A stretch of 49,443 nt of DNA from NCBI GenBank assembly GCA_027484125.1, contig JAIXUI010000010.1, forward strand, positions 1 through 49,443, in the 5' to 3' direction. Position 1 is the first letter of the stretch; each line of letters begins with the position of its first letter. The stretch comes from Bacteroidota bacterium (GTDB taxonomy: Bacteria; Bacteroidota; Bacteroidia; UBA7662; JAIXUI01). Below the pieces are notes generated by a model. The model worked only from the letters and a program-made list of their open reading frames with translations, was not told the DNA's origin and made no database searches. Made by a program: the position numbers and the translations under genes. Of this stretch, positions 37,232 through 45,351 are shown in pieces.

Positions 37232-37272
37232 GATAGACTTGATTTAGTTAGCCTAAACTATGAAAAAAGTAA

Positions 37273-38787
37273 TCAGTTCGGGGAATCAGGCCCTGAGTTT
37301 TTCAAATCAAGGTCGAAAATCAGGTTTTCATCCTTGAAAAGAAGACTATCAGGACCGCTTGACAAGAACAACCGAAGGGCTTTGAGCTTCTGATTTCTCA
37401 CTTCTCCTTTCACCCTAACCATTTGCGTAACGATGCCCATTTTCCTTGAGGGATTCAAAATTCTATTTCCTACTCCCCAAGGAGCCTTATACATTTCCCA
37501 AACAACTTCATCTTGCTTTTTTAGGGTAATGGTTTGGACTTTTTGAGCCAATGCAGCTGAAAAACCTGGATAAACTCCAACCGGCCAAGTATCGAAATAG
37601 CTTACACCGCAGCCAATAAAAACGCCTACAACCCAAGCCCATGGTGATTTCCATGGTACTGATTCATTTCTTTCTTCGAAAGAGCCCAATGGATTTTTAT
37701 ATGGCCATATTAAAATCAGCAGCAATCCTAAATGCCAAAATGCGATACCAAGGGTAAGATAAACGCCCAAATGAAATCCCATTGCCATCAAGATGTAGGC
37801 TTTTCTCCATTTTGGCCCAAGGATTATCAGAGGAAAGGTTAACTCGAAGATCAACACCCAACCACTCAAAATCATCCACATCCAATCTGATGTGGGTTTC
37901 CATACCGGAGACTCCGGCAATACGGACCATTGGTTATAGGCAATGGCTTTCATGGCATTTGGTGTTGCCCATAATGGACCATTCCAAGCCCATTTCCATA
38001 AACCAGGAAATACATAGGCCATTATTATCAATAAACCCAACCAAAACAATCCCTTGAAGCTGCTATCGGAACGCGGATTTTCTTCCTTTTCCCCTTTCAT
38101 TTTGGCCACCCAAGCATCAACTGACCATACTTTCCATGCTGGTGACCACGCTAATAGCAAGGCAGCCCACCACCATAAATGGTAATGATCCACCTTTCCA
38201 TATGATTGAGGTACAAGTAAAACAAAAAAGGAACTGATGGTCGCAATTTTTGCAGATAGACTACCTCGAAATCCTATCATGGCCGCTATGGAAGTTGCTT
38301 GGGCCAATAATGAAACGATGGATACTAATTCTGGTTCCAACAACCATGTTCCTTTTATAAAGCTCCATAACCATGGAGGTTCTTGTAATTCATCGGGCAG
38401 CAAACTCATGCTGGCCGGATGATTCTGAATAATAAGAGCCAGAAGGCCTCCGTAAACGAGAATCCTGTAAATCGCTAACCGTCCCAACGAAACTTGCTCA
38501 TTCCACCATCGATTGAGATGCTGCTGAATTTCAAACTTATAGCGAATAAAAACAAATAAAATCGACGCCAGTAACAGAGAGTTCCAAAAGCTGACTCGAA
38601 TCACCAACCATTGGTATTCCTCCATGGTGTGTGCTCTTCCGGTAAGAGCGGCGTGTTGCAGGCGAAGTGGTTCTGCCCAGTTCCATAATCCTTCTACCCA
38701 AGGTTTTATTTGGAAGACAAGCGCCCAAAAAATAGGGAACAAAAGAAGCAGCAGCGGCCACCACCAATTCCGTTTTACACGACTCAT
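37273..38787 (-). CDS. HTTM-domain membrane protein
   Basis: 504 residues with roughly 9-10 membrane helices and many tryptophans. The spacing of helices and the stretch SYGKVDHYHLWWWAALLLAWSP match the HTTM domain, named from vitamin K-dependent gamma-carboxylase. Bacterial HTTM proteins are mostly uncharacterised. A short soluble C-terminal domain (about 400-504) follows. The ATG overlaps the mutL stop by 4 bp, so it is translated with mutL, although no functional tie to mismatch repair is known to me. Confidence 0.72.
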   Translation of the reverse strand: MSRVKRNWWWPLLLLLFPIFWALVFQIKPWVEGLWNWAEPLRLQHAALTGRAHTMEEYQWLVIRVSFWNSLLLASILFVFIRYKFEIQQHLNRWWNEQVSLGRLAIYRILVYGGLLALIIQNHPASMSLLPDELQEPPWLWSFIKGTWLLEPELVSIVSLLAQATSIAAMIGFRGSLSAKIATISSFFVLLVPQSYGKVDHYHLWWWAALLLAWSPAWKVWSVDAWVAKMKGEKEENPRSDSSFKGLFWLGLLIIMAYVFPGLWKWAWNGPLWATPNAMKAIAYNQWSVLPESPVWKPTSDWMWMILSGWVLIFELTFPLIILGPKWRKAYILMAMGFHLGVYLTLGIAFWHLGLLLILIWPYKNPLGSFEERNESVPWKSPWAWVVGVFIGCGVSYFDTWPVGVYPGFSAALAQKVQTITLKKQDEVVWEMYKAPWGVGNRILNPSRKMGIVTQMVRVKGEVRNQKLKALRLFLSSGPDSLLFKDENLIFDLDLKNSGPDSPN

Positions 38788-40628
38788 GCCTGAGGTTTGA
38801 GCTTTTCTGCTATTTCATGAAGTGAAAGTGTAAACAAAGTTTGCCGGCCATCCGGCGTGTAATCAGGGTATTGACAAGCGAAAAGCTGGTTGATGAGCTT
38901 CTCCATTTCTACCCGATTTAGCATTTTTCCGGCAGGTATAGCTTGAAGGCGGGCTAAGGTTCGTGCTAGTGCTTCCCTCCTATCCGCCCTATGCAGTTGG
39001 ACTTGGTGACGAACTTGGTCGATGAGGGATTGAATCAAAGATGAGGCATCAACTCCTTCCATATCCACTGGTAAACCTTGCACCAAGAAGGTCGTGGGGC
39101 CGAATTCTGTTAATTCGTAACCCAATTGAAGCAAGTCCTCAAGGTTTTCTCTTAATACTTGCGATTCCTGCACACTTAGTTCAAGTCGCACTGGAAACAG
39201 AATTTGCTGTACCGGTACCTGTTGCTGTAATTGCCATTTCGATAAATACTGCTCGAATAAAATGCGCTCGTGTGCTGCATTTTGGTCAATCACCAACATG
39301 CCCGATTTAATTTGAGCCACTACATAAGCATGATGAAGCTGGAACAACTGCTTTTGTTTTTCCTCCTCCGGTTGTAAGGTTTCCAAAGGCAATTCCGCTT
39401 GGTCTTGTTCTACTGGTTTAGCTGTTTGAAGGGCCGCTTCATACAAGGATTTCCAAGCAGCAGCAGGCGTACTTGCCTGACCAGACGAGCGAATGGTAGC
39501 AGCGGGCAGGTGTCCACCTCCACCTGGAAAATTGTTCGCACCCGAACTTCCTGTTCCTGAAAGAGAAGAAGAGCCGGAAAGCCTAGCACTTGGATTTTGA
39601 AAAACAGTCTCGGATTCAAAATCGAGACTGGGAGCCAATTGAAACTGAGCCAAGGACTTTCTCAACGCGGAATACAAAATGGCATAGACCGCTTTTTCAT
39701 CCTCAAACTTTACTTCAGTTTTAGTAGGATGCACATTCACATCCAACGCAGCGGGGTCCATTTCCATGAACAGCACATACAGCGGATAATGACCATCGGG
39801 CAATAAGTCTTTATAAGCATTCATTACCGCATGATGGAGATAAGCATCGCGTATGTATCGTCCGTTGGCGAAAAAGAACTGTTGCCCTCTACTTCGTCTG
39901 GAATGAGAAGGCTTTCCAATAAATCCGGTTAACGCTACAATTCTGGTTGGTTCATCAACAGGAATCAGATTTTCGATTTGACCTTGACCCAATAGTGCTA
40001 CAATGCGCTGTTTAAGGTTCTCTGAGCGAAGTTGGTACAAGGTATGGCCATTATGTTCCAGGCTAAAAGCCACTTCAGGATGCGACATGGCCAAGCGCAT
40101 AAACTCGTCCTCGATATGTCTGAATTCAACATTATCAGTTTTCAGGAAAACCTTACGAGCCGGAATGTTGAAGAATAGGTTTCGAATTGTGAATTGTGTT
40201 CCGGTATTGCATGCTACAGGCTCTTGTTCGGTCACTTTAGAGCCGGAAACAAGCAGCCTTTGCCCCACGGCATCATCACTTCTTCGGGTTTTGAGTTCTA
40301 CTTCGGCCACCGCAGCAATAGAAGCAAGTGCTTCTCCACGAAACCCGAAAGTTGAGAGTCGAAATAAATCGTCGGAAGAAGCGATTTTAGAAGTAGCATG
40401 ACGCTCGAAGCACATGCGAGCGTCTAATGGGCCCATACCAGAACCATTGTCAGTGACCTGAATCAGCGTTTTCCCTGCATCCTTCACCACCAACCGAACC
40501 TCTGTTGCCCCCGCATCTACACTGTTTTCCAACAGCTCTTTCACCACTGAAGCAGGCCGTTGTACCACTTCGCCGGCCGCAATTTGGTTAGCCAGCGCAT
40601 CGGGCATCAGGTTGATTTTTTCGCTCAT
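38784..40628 (-). CDS. mutL: DNA mismatch repair protein MutL
   Basis: 614 residues. The GHKL ATPase motifs are intact: KELLENSVDAGAT (Glu34, Asn35), DNGSGMG (from Asp60) and TFGFRGEALASIA. A proline/glycine/serine-rich linker spans about 340-400. The C-terminal dimerisation domain has DQNAAHERILFE (about 446-459) in place of the DQHA(X)2E(X)4E endonuclease motif, and TPDGRQT where CPHGRPT-like residues are expected. So the nuclease site is altered or lost. TTATTTTG, one base off the TAnnTTTG box, lies 5 nt before the ATG. Confidence 0.95.
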   Translation of the reverse strand: MSEKINLMPDALANQIAAGEVVQRPASVVKELLENSVDAGATEVRLVVKDAGKTLIQVTDNGSGMGPLDARMCFERHATSKIASSDDLFRLSTFGFRGEALASIAAVAEVELKTRRSDDAVGQRLLVSGSKVTEQEPVACNTGTQFTIRNLFFNIPARKVFLKTDNVEFRHIEDEFMRLAMSHPEVAFSLEHNGHTLYQLRSENLKQRIVALLGQGQIENLIPVDEPTRIVALTGFIGKPSHSRRSRGQQFFFANGRYIRDAYLHHAVMNAYKDLLPDGHYPLYVLFMEMDPAALDVNVHPTKTEVKFEDEKAVYAILYSALRKSLAQFQLAPSLDFESETVFQNPSARLSGSSSLSGTGSSGANNFPGGGGHLPAATIRSSGQASTPAAAWKSLYEAALQTAKPVEQDQAELPLETLQPEEEKQKQLFQLHHAYVVAQIKSGMLVIDQNAAHERILFEQYLSKWQLQQQVPVQQILFPVRLELSVQESQVLRENLEDLLQLGYELTEFGPTTFLVQGLPVDMEGVDASSLIQSLIDQVRHQVQLHRADRREALARTLARLQAIPAGKMLNRVEMEKLINQLFACQYPDYTPDGRQTLFTLSLHEIAEKLKPQA

Positions 40629-40755
40629 CGATGCAAAATAATCAGAATACTATGGATGAGAGAAGCCCAAATTAGGATAGTGGGTTGCTAACAGAAGCGT
40701 AACGTCCATTTGACGAAGGGTTTATACTGCTCCACTTATTTCGACTCGATTTATT

Positions 40756-41592
40756 ATGACAGAAAAACGTCAAGTAGAATTGGTGATTCTATCCGATTTG
40801 CATTTAGGTACCATTGGTTGTCATGCCAAGGAACTTGTTCACTATTTGGACAGTGTTAATCCGGGCATGCTCATCCTCAACGGAGACATCATCGATATCT
40901 GGCAATTCAGCAAACATTATTGGCCAAAATCACACATGAAAGTGATTAAAAAGCTGGTCAGCATGATGAGCAAAGGGATACCAGTAGTTTACCTCACCGG
41001 CAATCATGACGATATGCTCAGAAAATTCAGCCCTTTCGAATTAGGCAGTTTTCAACTCAAAAACAAACTTTTGCTTGAATTAAATGGGAAACAGGCCTGG
41101 ATTTTTCACGGTGATGTGTTTGATGTAACCATGAAACATTCCCGCTGGTTAGCCAAATTAGGAGCGATTGGTTATGACTTGCTCATTTTGCTCAATCGAC
41201 TTTGCAATACCATTAGCCAAAAAATGGGAAAAGGCAAACTTTCCTTTTCAGCCCGTATAAAAAATGGAGTGAAAAAAGCTGTAAAGTTTATTGACGATTT
41301 CGAGATGACCGCTGCTGAGTTAGCGATTGAAAATGGCTATGACTTTGTGATCTGTGGTCATATTCATCAACCCATCATTCGAGAAATTACCACTGACAAA
41401 GGCCAAGTTACTTACCTCAATTCCGGTGATTGGATAGAAAACTTAAGTGCATTGGAATACCATCAAGGTAATTGGAAACTGTATAAACATCAGGAATTAG
41501 TACCCGAAAAAGCAGAGGAAGAAGACGAAATGATTGTGCCTGATTTTCTTGAAACACAAGTGGTTCAATTGTTTAGCAAAATCATTTCATGA
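40756..41592 (+). CDS. LpxH-like UDP-2,3-diacylglucosamine diphosphatase
   Basis: 278 residues of a calcineurin-like metallophosphoesterase. All metal motifs are present: SDLHLG, NGDIIDIWQF, TGNHDDMLRKF, FHGDVFD and CGHIHQP. The insertion and overall length fit the UDP-2,3-diacylglucosamine hydrolase family, which makes lipid X for lipid A, more than general phosphodiesterases. The product would act at the inner face of the cytoplasmic membrane. The next gene, a glycosyltransferase, overlaps by 4 bp, in keeping with a lipopolysaccharide role. A true LpxH and a paralogue cannot be separated by eye. Confidence 0.82.
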   Translation: MTEKRQVELVILSDLHLGTIGCHAKELVHYLDSVNPGMLILNGDIIDIWQFSKHYWPKSHMKVIKKLVSMMSKGIPVVYLTGNHDDMLRKFSPFELGSFQLKNKLLLELNGKQAWIFHGDVFDVTMKHSRWLAKLGAIGYDLLILLNRLCNTISQKMGKGKLSFSARIKNGVKKAVKFIDDFEMTAAELAIENGYDFVICGHIHQPIIREITTDKGQVTYLNSGDWIENLSALEYHQGNWKLYKHQELVPEKAEEEDEMIVPDFLETQVVQLFSKIIS

Positions 41593-42578
41593 AAATCCTT
41601 TATGCCTTTCAAGGAACTGGCAACGGGCACACCGCCAGAGCCATGGAATTGCTGCCACATTTATTCAAAATGGCCCAAGTAGATGTGTTGGTAAGTGGAA
41701 GGCAACATCAGTTAAAACTCCCCTTTGAAATTCGTTATGCCTACCAGGGAGTTGCTTATGTAAACGGCAGAAATGGCAATTTATCCTGGAGTAAAAGCTT
41801 ATGTCAACTGGGCATTTCCCGATTTGTTAAAGACGTCAATGCACTTCCTGTCAAAAACTATGATTTGATTATCAATGACTTTGAGCCGATAAGCGCTTGG
41901 GCAGGTAAGCTTAAGGGAGTTCCTGTTCTTGGGCTCAGTCATCAGGCAGCATTTCTAAGTCCCAAAAGCCCTAGACCAGAAAAGTCGCATTGGATTGCCG
42001 AGCAACTCTTCAAGCATTACGCTCCGGTTGATGAATACCTCGGCTTTCACTTCGAAAAATTCGATTCAAAAATTGAATGGCCCATACTTCGTGGAAACAT
42101 ACGCAGCGCGGAGCCTGAAAATCACGGCCACTATACGGTTTATCTTCCAGCCTACCGCGACCAGCAAGTAATCCGCTGGCTCACCCAACTTACGGAAGTT
42201 CGATGGCATTTGTTTTCTACCCAATGCAAAACACCTTACCGGTTTATGAACATTCAGGTAAATCCAGTCAACACCGAAGGGTTTACCCAAAGTCTCATCC
42301 AGTCCGCCGGATTACTTTGTGGAGCAGGGTTTGAATCCCCGGCAGAGGCGCTTTATCTTGGTAAAAAGCTGATGGTCATTCCGATGAAAGGACAATATGA
42401 ACAAGCATGCAATGCCGCCGCCCTTCAACAATTAGGTGTTCCGGTAATCCCAGAGCTTAATGATGTTCATTTTCAAACTTTGGAAGCTTGGATCAATAGC
42501 AGAAACAAACTAAAGTTGGCCTATCAAGACGAAACGCTTGCAATATTGGAGCGATCAGTAGCACTGTATCAGCCTTAA
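41589..42578 (+). CDS. MurG/GT28-like glycosyltransferase
   Basis: 329 residues, GT-B fold. The N-terminal Rossmann start ILYAFQGTGNGHTARAMEL contains the glycine-rich acceptor-side loop. The C-terminal donor-binding region GAGFESPAEALYLGKKLMVI, followed by EQACNAAALQQLGVPVI, is typical of GT28/GT1 enzymes that use UDP-sugars. No signal peptide. The start overlaps the LpxH-like gene as ATGA, so lipid or cell-wall glycosylation is likely, but the sugar and acceptor are unknown. Confidence 0.78.
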   Translation: MKILYAFQGTGNGHTARAMELLPHLFKMAQVDVLVSGRQHQLKLPFEIRYAYQGVAYVNGRNGNLSWSKSLCQLGISRFVKDVNALPVKNYDLIINDFEPISAWAGKLKGVPVLGLSHQAAFLSPKSPRPEKSHWIAEQLFKHYAPVDEYLGFHFEKFDSKIEWPILRGNIRSAEPENHGHYTVYLPAYRDQQVIRWLTQLTEVRWHLFSTQCKTPYRFMNIQVNPVNTEGFTQSLIQSAGLLCGAGFESPAEALYLGKKLMVIPMKGQYEQACNAAALQQLGVPVIPELNDVHFQTLEAWINSRNKLKLAYQDETLAILERSVALYQP

Positions 42579-42593
42579 CTCTGATAAACATCT

Positions 42594-42743
42594 TTATAGC
42601 TTTCGAGATTGTAGTTCACTTCGAAATCTCAGGTATTGAGTAAAGGGCGCGTAAATATCACTCCGCTCAAGGTCAGGGGTCATGTCCTCAAACAACTTTC
42701 CTATTTTACAATTTTGCAGATAGCTGCTTTTAGATTTATCAAC
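42594..42743 (-). pseudogene. Possible remnant of a gene 3-prime end
   Basis: On the minus strand an open frame of 49 codons ends at TAA 42594-42596 and reads VDKSKSSYLQNCKIGKLFED, then MTPDLERSDIYAPFTQYLRF, then RSELQSRKL. It is protein-like in composition but has no ATG near its upstream end. The same frame continues past a single TAG (42744-42746) with NHGACLFSNYRYNHTS before another stop. This looks like the decayed C-terminus of a lost gene. I do not recognise the family, and chance cannot be excluded. The rest of 42579-42819 shows no other feature. Confidence 0.3.
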
Positions 42744-42819
42744 CTAAGAGGTATGGTTGTATCGATAGTTCGAAAAAAGACATGCTCCATGGTTTAAGTT
42801 GATTTAGTTTATTTGCTAG

Positions 42820-43941
42820 GTGAAATTTCTTCTGAAGTTACTCCTTCTCTGCTTGGTAATAACGCCTCATGTAAAAGCACAGATAGTCAATCCGGGAATG
42901 ACCGACCAGTATGATTCAATCGCTTTGGGAAAAGTGACCATAGAAGGATTCATTGACACCTACTTCCTCTACGACTTTAGTAAACCACCCAATCAGGAGC
43001 GCCCTTATGCAGTTTCTTCCAATCGGGATCACGAATTCAATATCAACTTAGCCTATGTAGATGTGAAATTTCGGTCAGAACGGATTAGAGCAAGGCTAGT
43101 TCCCGGCTTCGGCAACTACATCAACTCCAACTATGCCACTGAAACCGGCACCCTAAAAAACTTGGTAGAAGCCAATGCGGGAGTTTTACTATTTCCCAAA
43201 AAGAACATTTGGTTAGATGCGGGCGTGCTAGGTTCTCCCTTTACCAATGAAAGTGCTATTTCAAAAGATCACCTGATGTACACCAGAGCCTTGGCTCCTG
43301 AATATGTTCCCTATTTCATCACCGGCGCTAAAATCACCTACCCTATTTCCGACCGTTGGACTCTTTACGGCTATTTAATCAACGGCTGGCAAAACATTCA
43401 AGACCAAAACAGAAGTTTAGCCATAGCAGCGCAATTGGAATTCAGGCCCAATAAGCATTGGCTGATTAACCTGAATTTATACGGAGGCGACGAAAATCAA
43501 GCAAATCGTCCACGATTCCGAAACCGATGGTTTGGAGATTTGTATGCCGTATGGAAATCTGACGGACCCTGGAGCGCCACAGCTTGTGCTTATTTCGGAA
43601 TTCAAAACATGACTACCAGCAACCAATTGCAAAAAAGCTTCGGTTGGGGACAAATCAATGGTGTTTTACAATATGCCATCAACAAGCAAAGCGCTATTGC
43701 GGTGAGAGCGGAATACTTCCATGATCCACATAACATCCAAATAAGCTCGGTAAATCCTGTTTTAGTAGGATTTTCGACTGGAGGCGCAGGTTTCTGCTTC
43801 AATCACCGATTAAGCAAACAAGCGATGTTTAGGGCTGAATACAGGAATTTCACGGCTTCGAATCAGCATTTTTTCGGCAGAGATTCCGGCTATTCCAACA
43901 ATAACCATTTGCTGATTACCAACCTGACGGTCTGGTTCTAA
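42820..43941 (+). CDS. OmpL-like porin (bbp2-type beta barrel)
   Basis: 373 residues beginning with GTG. The signal peptide MKFLLKLLLLCLVITPHVKA is followed by a barrel with alternating amphipathic strands, many aromatic girdle residues and the final aromatic NLTVWF expected for outer-membrane insertion. The pattern of VTIEGFIDTYFLYDFSKPPN, then AYVDVKFRSERIRARLVPGFGNY, fits the putative beta-barrel porin-2 family common in Bacteroidota. Substrate unknown. It converges with the gene ending at 43970; no terminator lies between. Confidence 0.78.
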   Translation: MKFLLKLLLLCLVITPHVKAQIVNPGMTDQYDSIALGKVTIEGFIDTYFLYDFSKPPNQERPYAVSSNRDHEFNINLAYVDVKFRSERIRARLVPGFGNYINSNYATETGTLKNLVEANAGVLLFPKKNIWLDAGVLGSPFTNESAISKDHLMYTRALAPEYVPYFITGAKITYPISDRWTLYGYLINGWQNIQDQNRSLAIAAQLEFRPNKHWLINLNLYGGDENQANRPRFRNRWFGDLYAVWKSDGPWSATACAYFGIQNMTTSNQLQKSFGWGQINGVLQYAINKQSAIAVRAEYFHDPHNIQISSVNPVLVGFSTGGAGFCFNHRLSKQAMFRAEYRNFTASNQHFFGRDSGYSNNNHLLITNLTVWF

Positions 43942-43969
43942 AATTGACTTGTAGCTAAGGATTAGTCGG

Positions 43970-44914
43970 TCAATAAGCGTCAAAACCTACATCTCGAAAA
44001 CGTGCGCGAGAAAACCTCGGCAAATTCAACGATCTGCTTATTCCGATGGAAGTGAACGGGTAATTATGTAGCCCTTGCTGGAACATCAGTCCCCAGTTGT
44101 GCTTTTTTCCGAACTCTTTGTAATTCAAACGCCACACAATGGGTTGGTCGCCATTGCCGATATAACCAAAATACCCCGACAATTCCGTATCCAGCCAATA
44201 CTTGCCGGGCTCTCCGATACCGAAACTTCCACCCGCCATGATGGCGTCGTTCTGACGGTATTCATCGGAAGCGGTTTGCCAGGAGTAAAAGCCCACCAAA
44301 GCTTTCCACCTTATCCAAGTCTTTCTTCCAATTACGGGCCCAACTTCCTCCGAAGCACATAGGTCGAACCAATAACCGGGAGCGTCGGTGTAGCGGGCAT
44401 CATCCAGTTTTCCACCGGAAGCGGTTCGACCATAAAGCCCTAATGAAATAGCCGGAAATCCACCTCTTTCTTGCATGAGTTGAACTCTTGTTCCGAAATA
44501 CAAGTCTCCGGTAGCCCATCCACTTTTTTCAGGGTTTCTCGCTCTTCTTAAATCTCGTGTGGCAGAATCGGTATGGTAATACTCCAACGGCACACCGGAG
44601 AGTTCCAGTTGGGCATTTTCTCCTAAAGGAAATACCGCTTTCAAGAATAGGTTGGTGGTTCTATCGTTTAGCAAATTGTGCTGCATCAACCTAGACTCTA
44701 AGTAAGCTTTGCCTCTTAAAATTGCATCCGGCATTTCCGGCACCGGTAATGCATTGGGACCGAAATAGGCTGGCGCATATCGCATATACTGCGACCAATG
44801 GGTTATTCCATTCCAGTTAACCAATTGGTTCCAATAGGTGTAACGCTGTGCTTGTACCTGATGGTAGCCCAAACCAATCATACAATAGGCTATCAGCAAC
44901 AACTTTCGCGTCAT
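43970..44914 (-). CDS. Hypothetical exported protein, probable outer-membrane barrel
   Basis: 314 residues from ATG 44914, which overlaps the aroQ stop as ATGA. The signal peptide is MTRKLLLIAYCMIGLGYHQVQA. The mature part is rich in W, Y, G and R with strand-like segments (GDLYFGTRVQLMQERGGFPA, then ISLGLYGRTASGG) and ends in a short aromatic strand, consistent with a beta barrel. I do not recognise a family. It is the last gene of a three-gene unit after the FG-GAP gene and aroQ. Confidence 0.65.
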   Translation of the reverse strand: MTRKLLLIAYCMIGLGYHQVQAQRYTYWNQLVNWNGITHWSQYMRYAPAYFGPNALPVPEMPDAILRGKAYLESRLMQHNLLNDRTTNLFLKAVFPLGENAQLELSGVPLEYYHTDSATRDLRRARNPEKSGWATGDLYFGTRVQLMQERGGFPAISLGLYGRTASGGKLDDARYTDAPGYWFDLCASEEVGPVIGRKTWIRWKALVGFYSWQTASDEYRQNDAIMAGGSFGIGEPGKYWLDTELSGYFGYIGNGDQPIVWRLNYKEFGKKHNWGLMFQQGLHNYPFTSIGISRSLNLPRFSRARFRDVGFDAY

Positions 44915-45351
44915 GAACCCTGATTTAACCAAGCCGATAGTGCAAATTGATAGGAATTAAGTCCAAAACCTGCGATGGATGCTATACAGAAAGGTGCAGT
45001 TAACGACACTCTTCTTAAATCTTGCCTCGAAGCGGGATTAGAAATATGCACTTCAATAACCGGGGTAGTGATGGCTGCCAAGGCGTCTGCAAGCGCAAGC
45101 GAGGTATGGGTGTAAGCGGCAGGATTGAGTAGCACTAAATCGGCATGGCCAACACTCTGTTGCAACCAGTCGATGAGTTGCCCTTCATAATTGGATTGAA
45201 AAAACGTAAACTCAACCTGTTCTATAAACTGTTGAGTTAGCTGCTCTTCCAAATCCTTCAAGGTTTCATGACCGTAAATCTCCGGTTCTCTGGTCCCTAA
45301 CAAGTTCAAATTGGGCCCGTTGACTACCCAAACCTTTTTCTTTTCCATCAT
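44911..45351 (-). CDS. aroQ: 3-dehydroquinate dehydratase, type II
   Basis: 146 residues from ATG 45351, which overlaps the upstream stop. It converts 3-dehydroquinate to 3-dehydroshikimate. The motif NGPNLNLLGTREPEIYG holds the catalytic Arg21 and Tyr26; QSNYEGQLID, LNPAAYTHTSLALADAL and VIEVHISNP are all conserved. It is a cytosolic enzyme in the middle of a unit that otherwise encodes exported proteins. Confidence 0.95.
   Translation of the reverse strand: MMEKKKVWVVNGPNLNLLGTREPEIYGHETLKDLEEQLTQQFIEQVEFTFFQSNYEGQLIDWLQQSVGHADLVLLNPAAYTHTSLALADALAAITTPVIEVHISNPASRQDLRRVSLTAPFCIASIAGFGLNSYQFALSAWLNQGS

Noticed and set aside
42325-42350. GGTTTGAATCCCC resembling a tRNA T-arm
   Set aside because: It lies inside the glycosyltransferase frame, where it encodes GFESP of the donor-binding loop, and no acceptor or anticodon arm surrounds it.
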